Shown here: one piece after another, positions 1-9,042 of the stretch
How positions within the stretch are numbered: the first letter of the stretch is position 1
Layout: each line of letters opens with the position of its first letter
NCBI GenBank assembly: GCA_000696115.1
Contig: JJOH01000109.1
Location: forward strand, 1 to 64,000
DNA: 64,000 nucleotides
Direction of reading: 5' to 3'
DNA from: Streptomyces olindensis
Lineage (GTDB): Bacteria; Actinomycetota; Actinomycetes; Streptomycetales; Streptomycetaceae
The notes under the pieces: generated by a model
The model's database searches: none
Told to the model about the DNA's origin: nothing
Seen by the model: the letters and a program-made list of their open reading frames with translations, nothing else
Made by a program: the position numbers and the translations under genes

Positions 1-2
1 GC

Positions 3-982
3 GCCGCGTCCGAGGCACGGGCCCTGGAGTACCTGGCCTACGGCGAACTGCGGGCCGGCCGCCACGCGCAGGCACGCGCCCACGCGGAGGAGGGCGTGCG
101 GGCCGCGCTGCTGGCCGGCCACCGCAACACCGCGGCGAGCCACCACGCCATGCTCGCCCTGGCCGCCTCCATCGAGGGGGACACCGCCGCCGTCGCCGGG
201 CATGCCTCGGCCGCCCTGCGCACCGCCCGCCGCCACGGCCTGGCCCAGGCCGCGACCCTGGCCCGAGTGGGCCACCGCCCGCGCCGACCCTGGCCCGCGG
301 CCGCCCTCTGGACGCCGCCGACCGGCTCGCCCCGCTCGTCGGACCCGGCCCCCGGCGGGGTCACTTCGCCGTGTGGATGCTCGCCATGCCCTGCTTCGTG
401 GAGGCCGCGGTACTCGCCGACCGGCCGGAGGACGCCCGGGGCGTCGTCGGCGATCTCGCCCGGTGGGCGGCCTTCGGCGCCGACCCGCACGCGCCCGCCC
501 AGCTGGCCCGCTGCCGCGCCCTGCTGGCCGCGGAGGACAGCGAAGCCGACGGTCTCTACCTGCGGGCGCTGGCCCTGCACGACGAGTCGGGCGGGGACTT
601 CGAGCGCGCCCGCACGGAGCTGCTGTACGGCCGGTGGCTGCGGCGCCGCCGCCGGCTCCGGGAGGCCCGCGGCCAGCTCGGCGCCGCCCTGGTCGCCTTC
701 GAACGCTGCGGCGCCGGCGCCTGGGCCGACCAGACACGGGGCGAGCTGCGCGCCAACGGAGCCGCGTCCGCGACGGAGCCCACGGCGGGACTGGCGCGGC
801 TGACGCCGCAGCAACTGCGGATCGCACGCCACGTCGCCGAGGGCGCCACCAACAGGGAGGTGGCCCAGCGGCTGGCCGTCAGCACCCGCACGGTCGACTA
901 CCACCTGCGCAATGTCTTCGCCGCTCTCGGCGTGCGCTCCCGCATGGAACTGGCCCGCCTGGTCGACCAGGAAGGCCGCTGA
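3..982 (+). pseudogene. LuxR-family transcriptional regulator, 3' part, double frameshift
   Basis: This is the C-terminal part of a large LuxR-type regulator; the 5' end lies outside the window. The last ~60 residues are a LuxR-type helix-turn-helix (LTPQQLRIARHVAEGATNREVA, then TRTVDYHLRNVFAALGVRSR), preceded by helical TPR-like repeats. The protein is continuous only if two frame changes are allowed. Codons run in one frame to about 262, shift once at the CCC of 262-264, and shift again at the CCC of 288-290. Removing one C at each place restores a coherent helical sequence. Either the gene is inactivated or these are two homopolymer sequencing errors. The stop at 980-982 is 155 bp from the next gene, so it is probably a separate transcript. 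The family is certain; the activity is not. Confidence 0.75.
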
Positions 983-1137
983 AACCTCCGCCCCCGTCCA
1001 GAAGACCGCCGCACGACTCTGGGGACCGACCGGACGGTATGTCATCCTGCGAGGCAGTCACTATCGGGTGAGGACGGCCGTACGGGCAGCGCACCCGCCG
1101 GACGCCGCCCGGACGCCGAGGTTGGGGGAGGACCGCG

Positions 1138-2439
1138 ATGCATCCTGCCGCACGCACACGCGCGACACGCACGACACGCACGACGTTCCGCACCGGGCCG
1201 ACGCCCGTTCCACAGCCGCGGACAGCGAGGGTGCGGTCGCTGATCGACGCCGACGCCCTGCGCGTCCTGCACCGGGCCGCCCGCATCCTGCTCGACGACC
1301 TGCCCGAGCTGACCGACCGCCTGCTCGCGGTCCTGCGCGAGCAGGAACCGGCGTACCGGACCGCACTGGAGAACGACCAGGCCGCCACCTGGCAGGAGGC
1401 GTACCGCTCCTTGCGGCACAGCGTGACCTCGCTGCTCGACCCGCGCGGCACCCGCGAGGCCGCCCACCGCTGCACCTGGCGGATCGGTGTCACCCGGGCC
1501 GAGCAGGGGCTGCCGCTGGACGCCCTGCTGCACGCGTTCCGGCTGGGCGGGTCTCTGGTGTGGCAGCGGCTGGTCGAGGAGACCGCCCGTTCGGAACCCG
1601 AGGACATCCGGCTCCTCGTGCACGTGGCCACCGACGTGTGGAACTTCGTCGACGAGCACTGCACCCTCCTGGCGGACGCCTACCGGCAGGCCGAGCGGCA
1701 GCTCACCTGGCGGCGCGAGAACCGGGTGCGCCTGCTGGCGTCGGCCCTCCTGGACGGCACGAGCCGGATCGCCGATCTGCCCGAGGCCGCCGAGGGGCTG
1801 GGCCTGCCGGAGCACGGCCGGTACGTCGTCGTCGCGGCCGCCGGCGGCCCACCGCAGGACCCCACGCGCGTCCGGGCCTCCACGCTGCCACCCGGGTACT
1901 GGCACTCCGGAGCGGAGGTGGACTACGGCATCGTCCTGGTCGGCGAAGCGGGGGACGGGAAGGACGACCGGGACCCCGTGACGGCGCTGGCCCTGCCCGC
2001 CGACGGCGCGGCCGGACGCCGCGTCGGCGTCGGCGCCGCCGTCGCGGGACTCGCCGCCGTCGGCGACGCCCGGCGCCTGGCCGACCTGGCCCTGAGCATC
2101 TGCCCGCCCGAAGGCGGCACGGTCCGGCTCACCGAGCACCTGCCGGAGGCGCTCGTCGTCTCCTCCCCGGAGCTCGGCACGAGACTCACCGAGCGCGTAC
2201 TCGGTCCCCTGCTGCGGCTGGAACCGGCCGACCGGGACGTACTCCTGGACACCCTGGCCGCCTGGTTCGCCTCCGAGGGCTCCGCCCAGCGTGCCGGTGA
2301 GCGGCTGTACTGCCATCGCAACACCGTCCTGAACCGGCTGCGCCGCTGCGAGCAGCTCATCGGCCGCTCCCTGGCGCGCCCGCTCGACGTGGTGGAGATC
2401 AGCCTCGCGCTGACGGCCCGCCGCCTCCTGCGCGGCTGA
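1138..2439 (+). CDS. PucR/CdaR-type helix-turn-helix regulator
   Basis: 433 aa. The C-terminal ~60 residues form the PucR-type HTH (YCHRNTVLNRLRRCEQLIGR, then LDVVEISLALTARRLL) that defines the PucR/CdaR family. The N-terminal half is a helical sensor region resembling the RsbR-like N-domains found in Streptomyces PucR proteins, and a poorly conserved GGDEF-like middle segment follows. The ATG at 1138 is preceded by GGGGGAGGA at 1124-1132, a very good ribosome site. The gene sits 216 bp upstream of the liv transporter operon on the same strand. Regulators of this family often control purine, amino-acid or amide use, so it is a reasonable candidate regulator of that operon, but no operator was recognised. 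Confidence 0.85.
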   Translation: MHPAARTRATRTTRTTFRTGPTPVPQPRTARVRSLIDADALRVLHRAARILLDDLPELTDRLLAVLREQEPAYRTALENDQAATWQEAYRSLRHSVTSLLDPRGTREAAHRCTWRIGVTRAEQGLPLDALLHAFRLGGSLVWQRLVEETARSEPEDIRLLVHVATDVWNFVDEHCTLLADAYRQAERQLTWRRENRVRLLASALLDGTSRIADLPEAAEGLGLPEHGRYVVVAAAGGPPQDPTRVRASTLPPGYWHSGAEVDYGIVLVGEAGDGKDDRDPVTALALPADGAAGRRVGVGAAVAGLAAVGDARRLADLALSICPPEGGTVRLTEHLPEALVVSSPELGTRLTERVLGPLLRLEPADRDVLLDTLAAWFASEGSAQRAGERLYCHRNTVLNRLRRCEQLIGRSLARPLDVVEISLALTARRLLRG

Positions 2440-2655
2440 CCGCGACGCTCGGGGCCTGACGCCGTAGCGGTCCCTGGAGCCGGAGCGGGAGCGGGAGGCC
2501 GCCGCTGGGCAGCCGCACAGTCCCGGCCGACCCGTGTTGGGCAAGCGCAGCCACCCGGCCGAACCTCCTGTACCGCGCCCCGCGCCCGTGCTGTCGTGAG
2601 CTGCCCTTCCCCCGAAGCACCCGTGCCCGACGACGGCACGGGTCGAGGAGCCGCG

Positions 2656-3468
2656 ATGCCCGAAGTACCACCGGACGAAGAGCCCGCCCTGCGCGTCGAG
2701 GGCCTCGACGTGACCTACGGCCGCGCGCTGTCCGCGCTTCGCTCCGTGACCCTGACCGTCCCGCACGGCACGGTCGTCGCCCTCCTCGGCGCCAACGGCG
2801 CGGGCAAGACGACCCTGCTGCGGGCCGTGTCGGGCACTCTGCGCCTGCACCGCGGCACGATCACGGCCGGCCGCATCCGCTACGGCGCCACGGACCTCGA
2901 CGGGCGCGACCCGGTCGCCGCCGTGCGCGCCGGAGTCGTCCAGGTCCCCGAGGGGCGCCGCGTCTTCGCCGGGCTCACCGTCGACGAGAACCTGCGCACC
3001 GGCGGCCTCGGCCTCGGCCGGCGCCGCCCGGACCAGGTCGCCGAGGCCCGGGACCGGGTCTTCACGCTCTTCCCGCGCCTCGCCGAACGCACCCGGCAGA
3101 CCGCCGGACTGCTCTCCGGAGGCGAGCAGCAGATGCTCGCCATCGGGCGCGCCCTCATGGCCGCACCACGCCTGCTCCTGCTCGACGAGCCGTCCCTGGG
3201 CCTCGCCCCGCAGATGGTCCACCGGATCGCCGAGGTCATCCGCGAGATCAACGCCCAGGGCACGGCCGTCCTGCTCGTCGAGCAGAACGCGGGCATGGCA
3301 CTGTCCCTGGCCGACACCGCCCACGTCCTGGAGGTCGGCGAGGTCCGGCTCTCCGGCCCCGCCGACGAACTCGCCCGCACGGACGCCGTGAAGCGGCTCT
3401 ACCTGGGCGAGACCACAGGCACTGCAGAGAGCACCGTAAGCAGATCCGAGGGGCAGGGAGCCGCGTGA
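2656..3468 (+). CDS. livF: branched-chain amino acid/amide ABC transporter ATP-binding protein (LivF type)
   Basis: 270 aa. This is one of two cytoplasmic ATPases of a HAAT-family importer. Walker A (GANGAGKTT) is at about residues 45-53, the signature LSGGEQQM at ~153, Walker B (LLLLDEPSLGLAP) at ~174, and the switch His region is replaced by LVEQNAGMAL as usual in LivF. An upstream in-frame start at 2596 would add 20 residues with no homology. The ATG at 2656 has GAGGAG at 2645-2650 and is chosen. It is the first gene of a five-gene operon and its stop overlaps the GTG of the next gene (GTGA). An ATPase-first gene order is common for urea/amide/BCAA systems in actinomycetes. Confidence 0.9.
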   Translation: MPEVPPDEEPALRVEGLDVTYGRALSALRSVTLTVPHGTVVALLGANGAGKTTLLRAVSGTLRLHRGTITAGRIRYGATDLDGRDPVAAVRAGVVQVPEGRRVFAGLTVDENLRTGGLGLGRRRPDQVAEARDRVFTLFPRLAERTRQTAGLLSGGEQQMLAIGRALMAAPRLLLLDEPSLGLAPQMVHRIAEVIREINAQGTAVLLVEQNAGMALSLADTAHVLEVGEVRLSGPADELARTDAVKRLYLGETTGTAESTVSRSEGQGAA

Positions 3469-4268
3469 CCGCCCGCACCACCGCACCACCCGAACTCACC
3501 GTCACGGACGTGACCGTCCGGTTCGCCGGGCTCACCGCCCTGGACGCCGTGTCCTTCACCGTCGCCCCCGGCTCCGTCCACGCGCTCATCGGACCCAACG
3601 GAGCGGGCAAGTCCACCTGCTTCAACGTGCTGTCGGGACTGTGCCGCCCGGCCACGGGCACCGTACGCCTCGGCGACGCCGACCTCACCCGGCTCGCCCC
3701 GCACCGCATCGCAGCCCTCGGCGTCGCCCGCACGTTCCAGAACATCGTCACCACCCAGGGCACGGTGGCCGACAACCTGATGCTCGGCCGACACGTCCTG
3801 TCCCGTGCCGGGTTCGCGGCCGGCGCCCTGCGTCTGCCGCACGCGCGGCGCGAACAACGCGCACACCTCGACCGAGCCCGCGAGATCGCCGGACTCACCG
3901 GCCTCGCCGCGCACTTCGACAGCCCCGTCGCCCTGCTCTCCTACGGCGACCGCAAGCGCGTGGAGTTCGCCCGCGCCCTCTGCCTGGAGCCCAGCGTCCT
4001 GCTGCTCGACGAGCCGGTCGCCGGCATGAACGCGGCCGAACGCGCCCGCACAGTCGAGGTCGTGCACGCCGTGCGCGCCGAACTCGGCCTGTCCGTCGTA
4101 CTGGTGGAGCACGACATGGGCCTGGTGATGCGGCTCGCCGACGAGGTCACCGTCCTCGACTTCGGCCGCGCCATCGCCCACGGCACCCCGGACGAGGTCC
4201 GCCGTGACCCCGAGGTGCTGCGCGCCTACCTCGGCACCGGCGCCGAAGGGGAGGAGGACGCGGCATGA
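3465..4268 (+). CDS. livG: branched-chain amino acid/amide ABC transporter ATP-binding protein (LivG type)
   Basis: 267 aa. This is the second ATPase of the importer. Walker A (GPNGAGKST) is at ~43-51, followed by the LivG-typical VARTFQNI segment. The signature is degenerate (LSYGDRKRVEFARAL, ~158), as in most LivG proteins, and Walker B (VLLLDEPVAGMN) is at ~179. The ending VRRDPEVLRAYLG is the usual LivG tail. The GTG start overlaps the livF stop by 4 nt and the stop overlaps the next ATG by 4 nt, indicating translational coupling. Confidence 0.9.
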   Translation: MTARTTAPPELTVTDVTVRFAGLTALDAVSFTVAPGSVHALIGPNGAGKSTCFNVLSGLCRPATGTVRLGDADLTRLAPHRIAALGVARTFQNIVTTQGTVADNLMLGRHVLSRAGFAAGALRLPHARREQRAHLDRAREIAGLTGLAAHFDSPVALLSYGDRKRVEFARALCLEPSVLLLDEPVAGMNAAERARTVEVVHAVRAELGLSVVLVEHDMGLVMRLADEVTVLDFGRAIAHGTPDEVRRDPEVLRAYLGTGAEGEEDAA

Positions 4269-5161
4269 CGACCTTCCTGGACAACGTCTTCAACGGCCTC
4301 GCCCTCGGCGCGGTCTACGCCCTCGTCGCCCTCGGTTTCGTCATCATCTTCAAGGCCTCCGGCGTCATGAACTTCGCCCACGGCTCCCTGCTCCTCCTCG
4401 GCGGCTACCTCACCGCCGTCCTCCACGACGACCTCGGCTTCGCCGCCGCCCTCGCCGTGGCCGTCCTGGTCACGGCGGCCGTGGCCGGCGCGGTGGACCG
4501 CTTCCTGCTCCAGGCCGGCGGACCGGACCCGCACACCGCCCACGTGCAGACGATCGTCACCATCGGCGTCGACATCCTCATCCTCACCGACCTGTCGCGG
4601 CGCATCGGCGGCGACCTGCTCTCGCTCGGCGACCCCTGGGGCGACTCGGTCAGCGGGCTCGGGCCGGTGACCGTCGCGGACAGCCGGATCGCCGCGATCG
4701 TCGTCTCGACCCTGGTCATCGCCGGTGTCTTCGCCCTGTTCCGGTACACCTCCTGGGGCCTGTCCCTGCGCGCCTCCGCCGAGGACGTCGAAGCGGCCTC
4801 CCTGATGGGCGTACGGCTGGTGCGGGTGCGCACCCTCGCCTGGTGCCTGGCGGGAGCGCTCGCGGCCCTGGCGGCGGTCTTCCTCGCCGCGTTCCCGGCG
4901 CCCGGCCTGGAGCGCACCACCGGTCAGATCGCCCTGAAGGCGTTCCCGGCGGCGATCCTCGGCGGGATGGCCTCACCGCCCGGCGCTCTGGCGGGCAGCC
5001 TGCTCATCGGCATGACCGAGGCGCTCGTCGCGGGCTACCAGTCCGACCTGCACGTCCTCGGCGAGGGCTTCGGCGACGTCGCTCCCTACGCGGTGATGGT
5101 GCTGGTGCTGCTGGTGCGGCCCACGGGGCTGTTCGGCGGGAAGGCGGCGGTCCGTGTCTGA
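4265..5161 (+). CDS. livH: branched-chain amino acid/amide ABC transporter permease (LivH type)
   Basis: 298 aa. Integral inner-membrane permease with about eight hydrophobic segments. It opens with the LivH hallmark NGLALGAVYALVALGFVIIFKASGVMNFAHG and ends LVLLVRPTGLFG. The conserved EAA-like cytoplasmic loop (AEDVEAASLMGV) sits near residue ~175 and contacts the ATPases. It pairs with the downstream LivM-type permease as a heterodimer. The start is fixed by the ATGA overlap with livG. Confidence 0.9.
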   Translation: MTTFLDNVFNGLALGAVYALVALGFVIIFKASGVMNFAHGSLLLLGGYLTAVLHDDLGFAAALAVAVLVTAAVAGAVDRFLLQAGGPDPHTAHVQTIVTIGVDILILTDLSRRIGGDLLSLGDPWGDSVSGLGPVTVADSRIAAIVVSTLVIAGVFALFRYTSWGLSLRASAEDVEAASLMGVRLVRVRTLAWCLAGALAALAAVFLAAFPAPGLERTTGQIALKAFPAAILGGMASPPGALAGSLLIGMTEALVAGYQSDLHVLGEGFGDVAPYAVMVLVLLVRPTGLFGGKAAVRV

Positions 5162-6311
5162 GCGACTCTCCCGCGCCCTGACCAGCCGCCCGGCCCGGAC
5201 CGTCGCGGCCGTCACCGTCCTGGGCGCCCTGCCCTTCTACCTCGACGCGTTCTGGCTGCGCATCGGCCTGTTCTCCATGGCGGCGGCCATCGGCGCGGTG
5301 GGCCTGGGCCTGCTGTCCGGCACCGCCGGCCAACTCTCCCTCGGCCACGCCTTCTTCCTGGCCGTGGGCGCCTACGGCTACGTCTGGCTGGCCGGCGAAC
5401 CCGGCCCCGGCCTGCCGACCGCGGTGGCCGCCGTACTCGCCGTGCTGCTCGCCGGAGCGGCCGGCGGACTCTTCAGCCCCGTCGCCGGCCGGGTCCGCGG
5501 CATCTACCTCGGCGTCGCAACCCTGGCCCTCGTCTTCCTCGGCCACCACGTCCTGCTCACCGCGGACTCCGTCACCGGCGGATTCAACGGCCGCTCCGTG
5601 CCGCCGCTCGAACTCGGCGGCTTCTCCTTCTCCACGGACTCCGAACTCACCCTGCTCGGCGTCCCCTTCGGCGCCGAGGAACGGCTGTGGTACCTGGGAC
5701 TCGCCCTGTTCGCCCTCACCTGGTTCACCGCCCGCGGACTGCTCCGGGGCCGCCCCGGACGCGCCCTGGTGGCCCTGCGCGACAGCGAGACGGCGGCCGC
5801 CGTCATGGGCGTGAACGTCGCCCGCCACCGCTCGGCCGCCTTCGTCGTCTCGTCGATGTACGCCGGCCTGGCCGGGGTGATGCTCGCCCTCTCCTTCCGC
5901 CGCGTCGTGCCCGACTACTTCGGCCTCGTCCTGTCGGTCGACTACCTCGCCATGATCGTCATCGGCGGACTCGGATCGGTCGCCGGAGCCACCGCCGGCG
6001 CCGTCTTCGTCACCGCGCTGCCCCTGCTGATGACCCGCTACGCCGACCAACTGCCCCTCGTGGCCGCCCCGGGCACCACCGGCGGCACGGTCGGCCCCAC
6101 CGAGGCCGCCCGCTACCTCTACGGAGCGGCCATCGTCCTCGTCCTGCTCTTCGCCCCCGACGGCCTGCACGGCCTGGTCCGCCGCCTGCGCACCCGCCTG
6201 CGCCGCCACCGATCCGCCCCACCGCCCACACCCACCACCTCTCGCACAGCCACCACCTCTCCCACACCGTCACCCGCGCCGGCCGCACCAGCCAAGGAGC
6301 CCACCCCGTGA
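5154..6311 (+). CDS. livM: branched-chain amino acid/amide ABC transporter permease (LivM type)
   Basis: 385 aa, about ten membrane segments. The LivM landmark GLGLLSGTAGQLSLGHAFFLAVGAY is near residue 45, the coupling loop (LRDSETAAAVMGVNV) near ~205, and YLAMIVIGGLGSVAGATAGA near ~265. The last ~35 residues form a hydrophilic Pro/Thr/Ser/His-rich tail encoded by a locally repetitive stretch (6224-6300), which is longer than in typical LivM. The GTG at 5154 overlaps the livH stop by 8 nt. Confidence 0.9.
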   Translation: MSERLSRALTSRPARTVAAVTVLGALPFYLDAFWLRIGLFSMAAAIGAVGLGLLSGTAGQLSLGHAFFLAVGAYGYVWLAGEPGPGLPTAVAAVLAVLLAGAAGGLFSPVAGRVRGIYLGVATLALVFLGHHVLLTADSVTGGFNGRSVPPLELGGFSFSTDSELTLLGVPFGAEERLWYLGLALFALTWFTARGLLRGRPGRALVALRDSETAAAVMGVNVARHRSAAFVVSSMYAGLAGVMLALSFRRVVPDYFGLVLSVDYLAMIVIGGLGSVAGATAGAVFVTALPLLMTRYADQLPLVAAPGTTGGTVGPTEAARYLYGAAIVLVLLFAPDGLHGLVRRLRTRLRRHRSAPPPTPTTSRTATTSPTPSPAPAAPAKEPTP

Positions 6312-7594
6312 AAACGCACCAGCACCCCGCACGCCCCAGGACGCTCCTGGCCACCGCCCTCGCCGCCCTGCTCCTCACCGCCACCGGATGCAGTTCCAAG
6401 GCCGACTCCTCGCGGAGCACCGACGACGGCGCCGACGGCATCAAGACCGGTCCCGGGGTGACCGGGAAGACCATCAGGCTCGGCGCCCTCACCGACCTCA
6501 CCGGCCCCTACGCCACCCTCGGCAAGAGCATCGTGCAGGCCCAGCAGATGTGGGCGGACGAGGTCAACGCCCGCGGCGGCATCTGCGACCGGCGCATCGA
6601 GATCGTCGTCAAGGACCACGGCTACGACGTCCAGAAGGCCGTCACCGCCTACGCCGACCTCTCCACGGACGTCCTGGCTCTTCCCCAGGTCATAGGCTCG
6701 CCCGTGATGGCCGCGCTGCTCGACGACATCGAGCGGGACAAGGTGCTCACCTTCCCGCAGGCCTGGGCCGCCTCCCTGCTGGACCGGGACGCCGTCCAGG
6801 TCCTGGGCACCACCTACGACATCGACATGATCGCCGCGGTCGACTTCCTCACCCGCGCCAAGGGCCTGGCGAAGGGCGACACCATCGGACACGTCTACTT
6901 CGAGGGCGACTACGGCGCCAACGCCCTCGAAGGCTCCCGGTGGGCCGCGAAGAAGGCCGGCCTGAAGGTCGTCGGCCAGAAGATCAAGGCGACCGACACC
7001 GACCTGTCCGCGCAGGTCTCCGCACTGCGCAAGGAGGGGGTGAACGCCATCCTGATCAGCGCGGGACCGGCCCAGACCGCGTCGCTGGTCGGGGTCGCGG
7101 CCTCCCGCGGCCTGAAGGTACCCGTCGTCAGCAGCGCCCCCGGCTATGCCCCGCAGTTGATGAAGACACCGGCGGCCCCCGCCCTCACCGCCCTGCTCAA
7201 CGTGGTCAGCGCCGCGCCCGCGGTCAGCTCCGACCTGCCCGGGGTGCGCAAGATGGTCGCCTCCTACAAGAAGAAGTACCCGGGCTCCCTCATCGACTCG
7301 GGCGTGCTCTCCGGCTACAACGCCGCCCGCCTGATGGGTGACGACCTGCAGAAGGCCTGCGACAAGGGCAGTCTCACCCGCGAGGACCTGGTCAAGGCCC
7401 ACCGCTCCCAGTCCGCCGTCGACGTCGGCCTCGGCACCGCGCAGGACTTCTCCGACAAGGCACGGCCCGCGAGCACCTCGACCTACGTGCACAAGCCGGA
7501 CGCCGAGGCGGTCGGAGCCGCGGTGAACGTGGAGGACGCGCACACGGCGCCCGGCGTCGAGGAGTACCTCGCCTCCCGGACCTCGTCAGGGTGA
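6308..7594 (+). CDS. livK: branched-chain amino acid/amide ABC transporter substrate-binding lipoprotein (LivK type)
   Basis: 428 aa. A Sec signal with an LTATGC lipobox means this is a membrane-tethered extracellular receptor of the periplasmic-binding-protein type I fold (TIRLGALTDLTGPYATLG near the mature N-terminus). The GTG at 6308 overlaps the livM stop (GTGA) and has AAGGAG at 6295-6300. A longer in-frame reading from 5687 is rejected because it lies inside livM and has no signal peptide. The ligand cannot be read from sequence: branched-chain amino acids, short amides and urea all use this family. It is the last gene of the operon, and its 3' end meets the convergent damaged GNAT gene with 9 bp of overlap. 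Confidence 0.88.
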   Translation: MKTHQHPARPRTLLATALAALLLTATGCSSKADSSRSTDDGADGIKTGPGVTGKTIRLGALTDLTGPYATLGKSIVQAQQMWADEVNARGGICDRRIEIVVKDHGYDVQKAVTAYADLSTDVLALPQVIGSPVMAALLDDIERDKVLTFPQAWAASLLDRDAVQVLGTTYDIDMIAAVDFLTRAKGLAKGDTIGHVYFEGDYGANALEGSRWAAKKAGLKVVGQKIKATDTDLSAQVSALRKEGVNAILISAGPAQTASLVGVAASRGLKVPVVSSAPGYAPQLMKTPAAPALTALLNVVSAAPAVSSDLPGVRKMVASYKKKYPGSLIDSGVLSGYNAARLMGDDLQKACDKGSLTREDLVKAHRSQSAVDVGLGTAQDFSDKARPASTSTYVHKPDAEAVGAAVNVEDAHTAPGVEEYLASRTSSG

Positions 7595-8370
7595 CCAGAC
7601 GTACGGTGTCGTCGTGGTGACCGCGTGCAGCCGAGGCGGGTGAGGATCGGGGCGCTGTCGGCCGAGGCGTCGACGTAGACGTAAGGGATGGCGCGTTCGG
7701 CGGCGAGCCGGGCTCGGTGGGCGACCATGGCCCGGTAGATGCCCTGTCCGCGCCACTCCTCGAGCGTCGAGCCGCCCCAGAGGCCGCCGAAGTCGACGCC
7801 CTCCTGGAACACCAGCCAGGCGGCGCACACGACTTCGGTGCGTGCCTCGGCGACGAGGACGACGGTGTTCTCCGGGTCGTTCTCGATCCGGGCGGCCAGG
7901 TCGTCGGCCAGCCAGCTCCAGTCCTCGCCCCAGACGGTGCTCTCCATGCCGGCGATGCGCCGGAGGTCCGACCTGGCGGTGACCCGGCGAAGGCTCACGC
8001 CGTCGGGCAGGACGGGGTCGGCGGCGAGGTCCGTGGACCGGCCGATGAGCACGGTCTCCGTGTCCTCGGCGACGAAACCGGCCGCGGTGAGCCGGTCGGT
8101 GAGGTCGGCGGGCAGATCATGGGCGCGAGTCTTCCATTCGACGGCCTCACCACGGGCAGCGTAGAAGTCACGCTGCCGCCCTATGAGCGTGTCGAGTTCC
8201 TCCCCGTACACACCGAGGTCGCGCGGGCCCGTCACGAAGCCGCGGTGTCACCCGACGACACGGGTCAAGGGGCCGTCCTTCTCGAGGCGGGCGCCGCCGC
8301 CGGGCGGGGTGACACCACGGAGTTGGGCGTCATACGCGCTGCGGAGTTCGTTGATCAGAATGTCCGTCAC
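7586..8370 (-). pseudogene. GNAT-family N-acetyltransferase, interrupted by a stop and a frameshift
   Basis: Read from the GTG at 8370, the protein starts VTDILINELRSAYDAQLRG and meets an in-frame TGA at 8248-8250. Past the stop the same frame continues with homologous sequence (HRGFVTGPRDLGVYGEEL) through a GNAT acetyl-CoA binding region (EEWRGQGIYRAMVAHRARL). Near 7628-7633 the frame slips: the proper C-terminus (LHAVTTTTPYVWSP) lies one frame over and ends at 7586, exactly where the neighbouring gene ends. Without the slip the frame would run 100 bp into livK. A product initiated inside at 8235 could still exist, but two lesions suggest decay or sequencing error. Acceptor unknown. Confidence 0.7.
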
Positions 8371-8510
8371 TCGAACACCGTACGGACCGGGCGAGTGAGG
8401 GCAAAGGTGCGGGATCTCGGCACGAAGGAAGGTCTGTCCGACCTGGGTGGACGGGTCAGGGCCAGGCATCGGCCCCTGGCCCTGACGCCGCCCGTGCCCG
8501 CTGTCGGCCG

Positions 8511-8948
8511 TCAGCGCCGCTGCCGCTCACCGTGGTGGCGCTGGGCGAGCCGGGCGAGGGCGACCGCGCCGAGCAGCAGTCCGAAGTCGCGCAGCGCGAT
8601 GTCGTAATGGCCCGGGATGGTCAGCAGGTTGACGATGATGCCGGCCAGCCATCCGGCCACCAGCCAGCCCCCGAATCGGGGGGCGACGGCGACGACGAGA
8701 CCCGCGACGATCTCGATGACACCGACGGCGTACATGGCCGCCTGGGCGCTGCCGGGCACGACGTCGTCGATCCACGGCGCGAGGTACACCGGCCAGTCCA
8801 CGAGCAGGTTGGTGAACTTGTCCAGCCCGAACAGGATCGGCGCCACGGTGAACCCCGTGCGCAGGATCACGAACGCCTGGTAGCCGGGATCGCTGAGCGC
8901 GACGCGCCCGGGGGCGCTGGACGTTGAGGTGGTGGTTGCGGACGACAT
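8511..8948 (-). CDS. DoxX-family membrane protein
   Basis: 145 aa with four predicted membrane helices. DoxX/DoxD-type features are VILRTGFTVAPILFGLDKF near the N-terminus and IVNLLTIPGHYDIALRDFGLLLGAVALARLA at the C-terminus. DoxX proteins are small membrane proteins linked to thiosulfate:quinone oxidoreduction or redox/thiol stress; the biochemical role here is unknown. The ATG at 8948 with GAAGGGA upstream is preferred over a TTG at 8972. It is divergent from a SufR-like regulator, with an inverted repeat between them, so it is probably the regulator's target. Confidence 0.85.
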   Translation of the reverse strand: MSSATTTSTSSAPGRVALSDPGYQAFVILRTGFTVAPILFGLDKFTNLLVDWPVYLAPWIDDVVPGSAQAAMYAVGVIEIVAGLVVAVAPRFGGWLVAGWLAGIIVNLLTIPGHYDIALRDFGLLLGAVALARLAQRHHGERQRR

Positions 8949-8960
8949 GACGCCCGTCCC

Positions 8961-8990
8961 TTCTATCGACAACTCTCATTAACGATAGAA
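8961..8990. promoter_or_regulatory. inverted-repeat operator between doxX-like gene and SufR-like regulator
   Basis: TTCTATCG (8961-8968) and CGATAGAA (8983-8990) form perfect 8-bp arms with a 14-bp A/T-rich spacer. The element begins 13 bp upstream of the doxX-like ATG and ends about 50 bp upstream of the regulator. Its position fits a dimer-binding site that represses both divergent genes. Confidence 0.65.
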
Positions 8991-9042
8991 GTACGCGGCG
9001 CTTCTTTAGTCAAGGCCTGTGGGTTTTACACTGGTGTTCGTG

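Noticed and set aside
1042..3489. Very long reverse-strand open frame (815 codons) opposite the PucR and livF genes
   Set aside because: High-GC codon bias keeps antisense frames open. It has no family resemblance and fully overlaps well-supported genes.
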